A stretch of 64,000 nucleotides of DNA from Pseudopyrenochaeta lycopersici (Eukaryota; Ascomycota; Dothideomycetes; Pleosporales; Pseudopyrenochaetaceae). The stretch is taken from positions 62,001 to 126,000 of the forward strand of contig NHZP01000061.1 in the NCBI GenBank assembly GCA_003313425.1, in the 5' to 3' direction. Position numbers and translations under genes: made by a program. Shown here in pieces: positions 57,350 to 64,000 of the stretch (positions are counted from its first letter, which is position 1; each line of letters opens with the position of its first letter). The notes under the pieces were generated by a model. The model had not been told where the DNA came from, did not search any database, and saw only the letters and a list, made by a program, of their open reading frames with translations.

Positions 57350-57411
57350 ACCACTTGACAACTTTCTAGTGAAAGGAATCATATATAGGCTGCGCCACAC
57401 TAGAAAAGTTG
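57350..57411. repeat. Origin-like hairpin 37
   Basis: Mini-hairpin GGC-TGC-GCC, bulged right arm; upstream stem GGAGC/GCTCC. Gene-free stretch 57030-57864. Next hairpin 1,582 nt on. Confidence 0.85.
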
Positions 57412-57864
57412 AGGACGGGTCTGTGCGCGTCAAATCCGCGCCACAGCTAACGTGACTCAGCGTGTCTTCCAGCCACACATAATTGGACTTAGCCAATTTT
57501 TGAGACACAAAACTATTGTTCCTCCAAACGTAGTGTACCCACTAACAATATAGCCTACGCTACCATAAGATAATAGCTTCCGCCATTACCAATACATCAA
57601 TTCCTAAAACGATACAAAAATATAGTACCTTAATACAAATATGACTGCATGACCAGTAGCATACAAAAAATTGCATACCGGGCTTGAAAAAGCATACAAC
57701 GCATACTACCGTAACACATTACGCATAACATGACAAAGCAATAAACCTCTGCGAGCACGCCATAACAAAGGATAAAGCAGAGCTTGAACAACATCAAAGT
57801 ACTGATATGGTCAGTACTACCCTATAGAATATTGTTAGCAACCGCCAAAATACAACTCCGTTTG

Positions 57865-58458
57865 CTACACACCTGATGTATGTACAGCAGACTCGTCTTG
57901 CCTAACGACCAAAGGATCGCGAACGAGCCCCACAAGACCACGCCACCGCTCGATGCGCCTCTGCCACATTGCAACTGAGGCTAACGCTTCACGATGCCAC
58001 TGTACGTTCGATCCACGAGTGCCTGGCCGGCCACAAAGTCCTGCAATTATCCCCGAAGACTCCGCAACACGGAAGGGACTCTCATGCAGCCAAACCACTG
58101 TCCGCACTGACACAGGGCCAAAGTCCACCAAGGCATACACACAGCGTAACCACCTCCGGTCATGCAGTTCCACACGCAGACTCGCATAAAACTCAGCCTC
58201 CGCAGGTAAAACATTGGACAACTCCTGTTCCACATTGTTGACGCCCCACGGGCCTGTCCAAGGCGCATAGTGGACGAGAAAGAACCTATCACGGGGCATA
58301 AAGACACCCTCAATGCCCCATAACTCGAACCTGGACCGAAAACGACGCGGTTCATGCACACTCTGTAAACCCGATCCGGGTGGCATGGAAACAGGTTGAC
58401 CTGATGTGCCTCCAACACGACGGCTCCTACAAGAACGCTGCCTACGCGAGCGGGACAT
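57865..58458 (-). CDS. Rep-like domain protein with catalytic motifs lost
   Basis: Open from ATG 58458, 197 aa. The first 16 residues are Arg-rich (SRSRRQRSCRSRR). Residues about 55-130 align with the Rep of this array by eye: FFLVHYAP for motif I (LVTWSQ); LPAEAEFYASLRVELHDR for MPPGTEIYGCQERHEDG; CVYALVDF where Rep has HYHAVFRF; and RTVVWLHESPFRV for RTNWVDAHQHFRI. The HUH histidines and the YxxK tyrosine are absent, and there is no helicase. It may bind origins without nicking; that is inference. A coat-like protein with an Arg-rich N-terminus is the alternative. The promoter lacks the usual elements; the nearest TATTTAT is about 360 nt up. Confidence 0.55.
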   Translation of the reverse strand: MSRSRRQRSCRSRRVGGTSGQPVSMPPGSGLQSVHEPRRFRSRFELWGIEGVFMPRDRFFLVHYAPWTGPWGVNNVEQELSNVLPAEAEFYASLRVELHDRRWLRCVYALVDFGPVSVRTVVWLHESPFRVAESSGIIAGLCGRPGTRGSNVQWHREALASVAMWQRRIERWRGLVGLVRDPLVVRQDESAVHTSGV

Positions 58459-58930
58459 AGGGACGAGCTACCCGCAAGCCTCCACTATAAACCTGATATG
58501 CGATCTTCGCAACCCCACTGACCGTGGTGGAGTTGGTAAGGATAGAACCAACGATCCCGCAGCCTGCTCTTTTTCATTGGAAAAGACGTCGAATCCCCTG
58601 AAGCACTTCCGTGCCAAACAGTCCTGCGTGGTGCCCAGCCCCGCAGACAAGATAAAAGATCAACTACGTTAAGAATGCCTTCGCAGGCAACGAAAACCAG
58701 CCGGTACCTCACCTCCGTTCACAGTAACCCCGCATCCACGTGACGAGAGCACGGCAGCGCCCTTGCCTGCAATGACTCAACCATGCTCCACAAGGACCGT
58801 ATCCACGTCATGCATTGCATAAATAGTGCATTGCCTCTAAACTAATTCTAGTTTAACACTTCGTTGTTCCCTCCAGTCACAGGCAAAGCTTACAGTAAAG
58901 TTACATGGGTCAGGCAGCACAAGGCTGCCG

Positions 58931-58994
58931 ACCACATTGACAACTTTCTAGTGAAAGGAATCATATAAGGGCGAAACGCCACACTAGAAAGTTG
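58931..58994. repeat. Origin-like hairpin 38
   Basis: CATATAAGGG core ending with GGCGAAACGCC; CCACATTG variant matched by ACATGGG upstream; stem GGCAGC/GCTGCC. Gene-free stretch 58459-59630. Next hairpin 1,576 nt on. Confidence 0.85.
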
Positions 58995-59630
58995 ACGTGG
59001 CTGAAAAATTTTTCAGCACCCCGGTAAAACGTGACCTCCAGCCACAACAAAATCGGACATAGCCAATTTCTGAGAGATGGTTTTCCATCTTCAGGGCTCC
59101 CACCCTTACTGACTGACCTCCGCCATACAAATTCTTCGTTGCTTTTCCTAACGCAACACGTTACTACACATATATATAGAGAAAATATTTTATAGTTAAA
59201 AAAAAAAAAAAAAAATAATCCTAGTCTATTCTACATAAACAATATACATAGTAAGAGTATTTTTACAGAATACTACTACTAAACAATAGTTCTAGGTATC
59301 CGATACCTACATAACTACATTAAAACACAGTCCCTATGATAGAAGTATAGGCCCATTGCCTACCTACATAAGTCATGAACACATTCAAGTACTCTACTAC
59401 AATACTCCATAAACCTAGTCCCCAAATATGCACCTACCATACATAAGAAAAAGTGTACACACTAACAATAGATAAAGACACACTTACGTGACTACAAAAC
59501 ATGTCTTCATAAGCCCTTATCGAGATAGGCCATCACGATACTCGCAACACGCTCCACACCTTGCGCACAGGGACAAACCACTCCATACGTTATCAGCCCT
59601 ATGTCTACTCCGCACATCCATACGGAACAA

Positions 59631-60093
59631 TCAACTACGTAACGTAAACGGTACACTCGTTTGCTTTGTAACCAACGTAGCCCGTGGAGCTCTACCAAGC
59701 GCTACCTCTAGTGACACCAAGAGAGACATGGCAGCGGTGACGCGGCTGTCACCATCTTCTCTCGCAATAATCTCCCATTGATCCTCCCCGTCTCGCGTGT
59801 ACACATGTACTAAACACGCTTCCCAGCAACTTTGCTTATCGTCGGTAATCCAAGTGACCTCCCACTCGCCCGACATGGGCATATACAACAGTGAAGCGAC
59901 GCCTACACGCCGCAACATTAGTAACCACCCTGCAAACAGTTCCACACACTCCGCAATACACGGAGAGATTACACATACTGATCGCCTGATCGGCAATAGT
60001 GCGAGCCTCACGCACATCAGACAACATCATGTTGATAACAACAGAGCACGATAAAAGCTCCGCTACCCAAAGCAACGCCGTGGCATGCTCCAT
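59631..60093 (-). CDS. Unrecognised small protein, copy of 26,517-26,979
   Basis: Exons 59979-60093 and 59631-59929, intron 59930-59978. Same module 33,114 nt to the right, including the long A run near 59,197-59,215. Confidence 0.45.
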
Positions 60094-60507
60094 TTATAGG
60101 CAGTCCTGCCAACAGCACTCCATGCTCAAGCGACGCCCGCACCTAAGCTTAGCGTACGGTAGGAACGGCCACTCCAAGAGGCCTACCAAAGGGACTGCGG
60201 CAGTACCCAACTGATACCCTCCGGGACAACTACCGCAGAGCATCCACTACAGTCTCTATACCAAGACTATTATTCCATAATGCGCCCACTCCGTTGTGTC
60301 CATAACTATGAACATCTGGTCCGTGTGAGGGCAGGGGTGCTCCTCACGTGCAACCTGAGGTCAGATGACCCGCGACGTCCGTGCTTCGGCTTGCTTAGCT
60401 AGTGCTTATGCCGTAGTCTTTAAAAAGCCTAACGCGTCCGCTTCTCGTTCCACTCGTTGGCAAAGCTTACAGGTAAAGTGTCCAGGGTAACCAGCGCAAG
60501 GCTGGTG

Positions 60508-60570
60508 ACCACTTGACAACTTTCTAGTGAAAGGAATCATATATAGGCAAAACGCCACACTAGAAAGTTG
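60508..60570. repeat. Origin-like hairpin 39
   Basis: Right arm with GGC-AAAAC-GCC; upstream stem CCAGC/GCTGG. Gene-free stretch 60094-61022, with a weak open frame at 60,814-61,107 I do not credit. Next hairpin 1,575 nt on. Confidence 0.85.
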
Positions 60571-61022
60571 AGGATGGGCCCGTGCCCCCCCCATGTGCCA
60601 CACATCCATGTGACTCAGCTTGGCCTCCAGCCACAGGGAAATTGGTCTTCGCCAATTTTGACAGAGAACAAGTGATTTTCCAAATCACAACGCTCCTAAA
60701 CTATACCTATTGAAGCATTAAAATTCATCCTCACCATTTTGGTAGGACTGCAAACAGAGAACACACCCTGATATGAGTATCATACAAGTACATTGTCGCC
60801 CTACTATAATAAGCTACGCATTAAACAAACAGGAAAAAGTAACGCCGTACATTACCACAATCATCGGTTGCAACACCACAATGACCCACTGGCCATGTCC
60901 CACAAAGGCACCCGCCTGCTTATACAACACGTCTCTACATAACATTTCATAGCGTAACGTCCTGTCTCTACCAGAAGAAAAACAAGAACTAATACAGTAG
61001 GGGACACCTCTTGTACTACGTA

Positions 61023-61608
61023 CTAATAACCCACTGAGCGTGCACGCAGCGTTGTAACAAGATAATGTAGTTCCACGTGACTCTCCAAGCCCTCTGCAAT
61101 ATAGCAAAGTATCAGATTAAAGAGACTCACGACCAATGTGAGCCTCGACAATTGCATAAAGCCGTTCCACTTCTACGCGTAACGCTTCCACCGACTGTAA
61201 TAGTTCGGTACCACCGCCACGCCCTCTTCCGGGCTTACGACAAACACAAACACGCCGTGATGGAGACGTTCTCTCCATACGCGTACGCTTCGCATTCCTT
61301 GTCCCATCAGAGCCCTGATCGGAAGAAGACTCTTCAGAATCTACGATGCACCACCGCTTCCGTCGCGGCTTACCCCTCGCCACCCGGTCTCGTGCAAACA
61401 ATGGTGATGCACCTACAGCAGTACAGTTGATACTGTTAGGACCATCCGCCCCATTCGCTTCGCTGCAAGAGGTACCCTGCGATGCATCCAGCACGCACTC
61501 ATCATCGCCAACGATAAACCCATCGAGATCAGTATCCTCTGAATCTCCATCCGGCTCAGTACTAGACATTCCGTCATGGTTACGTGAACGCGCAGCCGCT
61601 GAAACCAT
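61023..61608 (-). CDS. Acidic, nuclear-signal and coiled-coil protein
   Basis: Exon 1 61131-61608, intron 61094-61130 (37 nt, GTGAGTCTC...ATCTGAT...TATTGCAG, phase 1), exon 2 61023-61093; 182 aa. The N-terminal third is acidic with a DLDGFIVGDDE motif resembling acidic histone-binding segments (family resemblance only). Next come two basic clusters, GKPRRKRW and AKRTRMERTSPSRR, around a Ser/Asp patch (DSEESSSDQ). An RGRGGG stretch and a helix with heptad leucines (LLQSVEALRVEVERLYAIV) follow. A nuclear regulatory or nucleic-acid-binding role fits. TATA 61,804-61,810. Single copy. Confidence 0.65.
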
Positions 61609-62082
61609 GTAAGCTACTCCATATCAAACGCTATACATAACTGTATACAGCTACTACTTACAAGACTCCGTTATAAAATAAGACGCAACACTTGTTTGCG
61701 CCATAACAATAGTACGCTGTACACCCACCTCCGTGTACTCTTAGTTAAGAGTGTTGCTGGAAAACATCCGTCCCACCTCCGTGAAAACAGAGAAGCTGTT
61801 ATGATTATATACCTCTCTATCTTGCGCACTGCCAAGACACACTAGTCCCTACGAGGCAGAGGCGTGCCTACTCCCTATGTCTACATTCATAGACCAATCA
61901 GAATTTTATTCTGAGAAAGAGTGGGCAAGCAGTGATCATCTGATCAGCACGCGCCCGTGCTCTGCGTTGCTTAGTAAGTGCAGCGCCTCTAGTCTTTAAA
62001 AAGACTAACCCTTCGGTACTCCCTCCAGTCGTAGGCTCTGCTTAGATGTAAAGTGTCCAGGGTCTCCAGCACGAGGCTGGTG

Positions 62083-62144
62083 ACCACTTGACAACTTTCT
62101 AGTGAAAGGAATCATATATAGGCTGCGCCACACTAGAAAAGTTG
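62083..62144. repeat. Origin-like hairpin 40
   Basis: Mini-hairpin GGC-TGC-GCC, bulged right arm; stem CCAGC/GCTGG with ACGAG loop; 7-bp stem TAGTCTT-TAAA-AAGACTA fully paired. Gene-free stretch 61609-62987, AT-rich between 62,300 and 62,700. Next hairpin 1,601 nt on, the longest interval. Confidence 0.85.
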
Positions 62145-62987
62145 AGTCGTGGCTGAAAAATTTTTCAGCACCCCGGTAAAACGTGACCTCCAGCCACAAC
62201 AAAAATGAACTTAGCCATTTTTTCGAGAGGTCTGATGTTCCATCTTCCATCCCAAGGGCTCCCACCCTTAACAATGAAGCTCCGCACTTCCTAACGTACT
62301 ATGCCCCACCACAAGCAACGCACGTCTAACGCATAGTACCTCTTACCTAGTTCCTATATAACACAAATTAGTAAAAACACCCATGATAGAGACAAAACAA
62401 ATAGCCTCGCAATTCTAAAAAAAAAAAAAGAACCTACGACATAGATACCATCAACGTATTGTAAAAAAGCAAGTAGGGTAGGAAATACCCTAAACACAGA
62501 ACACAAGGCTACTACCTAGCCTATCAGTAGGGAAATAAAACATTTACAGAAACAAACACTCACGTAATAGACGCTGCCCTAACATTATAGCTACGCATTA
62601 TGAGAAAAACAGTACTACGCACATACTGCATCCTCAAATAGGGAAGAGTAAAGATAACTCTATACGTTACAGGCTACACGACATATGCTTCCCGCAGTAC
62701 AACCACATATCGTAGAGAACTACGAAGACAGAAACGTCAGTAACATGATACACAAGCCTTCTTAACTTGTCGCAATAGACAAGGCGGTATACTTACCAAA
62801 AAGCCCACACCTTCGGCGCAGCAACCATCCCTACCCACTGCGTCCACAGTGCGTCCGCTTCCGCAAGTAACTCTCCGAGGCCGACCGATCACCAACCCAG
62901 CACATCCGTGACAGGCAAGTGCAACAGAGTAAAGCACTCTGTAGGACGCTCACGAAAATCACCCCAAGCGCCTCCAACGCAATCGAG

Positions 62988-63398
62988 CTACACTCGACCG
63001 ATATCGCGGCCTTCCCGCTCTCCAGCACCTTCATCCAGTGTTGTGACTGGGCCTGCGCCTTCCAAACCATTGTTCGCTCCCGCCGAAGAACGACCATCGT
63101 AAAGTATTCCGCTCTGCATCCAGGTCTGCCAACCGGGAGACACGCTCCACGCACCACTCGTGCTTTGCATAAACACCTCTTGGGGCCGGTTCCACCGTGC
63201 GTCCATGTCCAATATGTGCGGCGCACAAGGAATACGATATGCGAGGCTCCGCCGTACAATGAGAAAACGTCCCTTTTCGTTGCAATTCTTGCTCAATGCG
63301 TCCGCGATGGAAGAGTTAAAGAAGTCTTTGCGATAACCCCGCAACAGACAGAAGCCGCGAGCCTCCGCCAGCCCCGCGGAAAAACGGCGGAAAAACAC
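62988..63398 (-). CDS. Uncertain gene of interval 40
   Basis: Two overlapping open frames cover 62,831-63,398. The upstream one (136 aa from 63398) has RRSLAYRIPCAPHILDMDARW. The other has a hydrophobic helix (IALEALGVIFVSVLQSALL) that recalls the WWTKESG-family helix. A splice probably joins them, with donors such as GTGTTTATG or GTGCTGGAG, but I cannot choose. No TATA seen. Confidence 0.3.
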   Translation of the reverse strand: MFFRRFSAGLAEARGFCLLRGYRKDFFNSSIADALSKNCNEKGRFLIVRRSLAYRIPCAPHILDMDARWNRPQEVFMQSTSGAWSVSPGWQTWMQSGILYDGRSSAGANNGLEGAGPVTTLDEGAGEREGRDIGRV

Positions 63399-63683
63399 CG
63401 GTGCCCCGCCTTGATGTCATCCGACCAATAAGCATACCAGTAGATACCTAACCCACGTCCGTGACCCGCTACTAGCTCCCAACGCTCCCGCTAACAAATC
63501 AGACCAAAGATCTGAGAGAGAGTGGGCAACCCTGCGGTCATCTGACTCACACGGTCCGTGCTGCATGTTGCTTACCGGGGCTTTTGCCATTAAACTACAA
63601 GTAGTTTGACGCGTCCGCTGTTCCCTCCAGTCACAGGCAAAGCTTACAGTAAAGCCGTCGTGGTCCCGAGCGCAAGGCTCTCG

Positions 63684-63734
63684 ACCACTTGACAACTTTC
63701 TAGTGAAAGGAATCATATATACACTCGAAAGTTG
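63684..63734. repeat. Origin-like hairpin 41
   Basis: Right arm CACTCGAAAGTTG following a loop that ends TATATA; upstream GAGC/GCTC type. Gene-free stretch 63399-64000. The window ends in the 3' region of the next module, so the array goes on. Confidence 0.85.
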
Positions 63735-64000
63735 ACGGAATGGGCCCGTGCCCATCACAACCCGTCTGTGCGCAAAACGCGCCACAGCAACCCAGCGTGA
63801 CTCTGCATGACCGTCAGCCACACGGAAAATGGACTTACGCATTTTTTTTTGAAGGTTCGACGTTCCATCTGAAGGGCTCCCACCCTTAACAATGAAGCTG
63901 CGCAATAATAACTTCTCATTGTTCCAATGTTCCCACTCTTACAAAATTAGTACTGCTGCCCCATAATAACAGCTGTCAGTCAACTTAACGACAACCAGTT

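Noticed and set aside
58500..58600. tRNA-like text (GAGTTGGTAAGGATAG..., TCGAATCCCC)
   Set aside because: I could not pair an acceptor stem or complete cloverleaf on either strand.
60814..61107. Open frame below the acidic coiled-coil gene
   Set aside because: The splice at 61,094-61,130 enters another frame and stops at 61,023, leaving this frame unsupported.
1..64000. CRISPR array
   Set aside because: The repeats are about 1.58 kb apart with genes between them, not short repeats with spacers.

Overview
The window is a head-to-tail array of 41 copies of one origin-like hairpin. They delimit 40 complete modules of nearly constant length: 1,542-1,601 bp, mean 1,577. The array continues past both ends of the window. 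Every convincing gene lies on the minus strand, normally one per module, with eukaryotic signals: TATA boxes, very short spliceosomal-type introns (32-72 nt) and CTAAC/CTGAC branch points a few bases from the 3' splice site. I see no bacterial operons, Shine-Dalgarno sites, tRNA or rRNA genes. The host looks like a eukaryote, possibly a fungus, alga or other protist. The sequence alone does not settle which.

Each module, read on the plus strand, has the same plan. First comes the right arm of the hairpin. Next is a structured 3' region (often with a second, 3'-UTR intron) and then the gene read leftward. After the gene come a TATA box, a densely structured promoter region, and a block of small covarying stem-loops leading into the next hairpin. 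Duplicated modules (interval 2=8; 4=9=10; 19=27; 23=28=29; 25=34; 17=38) appear identical from hairpin to hairpin, and their neighbours switch inside a 38-nt invariant core. The hairpin is therefore the real segment boundary. Leaving out repeats, 32 distinct full-length segments are visible.

One segment (38,422-39,995, repeated at 52,639-54,212) encodes a 392-aa CRESS-type replication initiator with an HUH endonuclease and an SF3 helicase. About twenty segments encode divergent members of one cysteine-rich family of 226-266 aa (here called the WWTKESG family), split by one conserved phase-1 intron. I do not recognise this family. The other segments carry single genes: an F-box protein, a Rep-like domain with its catalytic motifs lost, a four-helix membrane protein, a single-pass membrane protein with an acidic tail, an acidic coiled-coil protein with nuclear signals, an Arg-rich protein, and several unknowns.

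The simplest reading is an integrated or concatemeric form of a previously undescribed multipartite rolling-circle element. It could be a CRESS-DNA virus, a satellite complex or a domesticated viriform, with dozens of circular segments of about 1.58 kb replicated in trans by one Rep. Proteins range from 74 to 392 aa while segment length stays within about 2 percent of the mean. That argues for a length constraint such as encapsidation. The array order could be genomic, replicative or an assembly path through the shared core; only long reads would decide.
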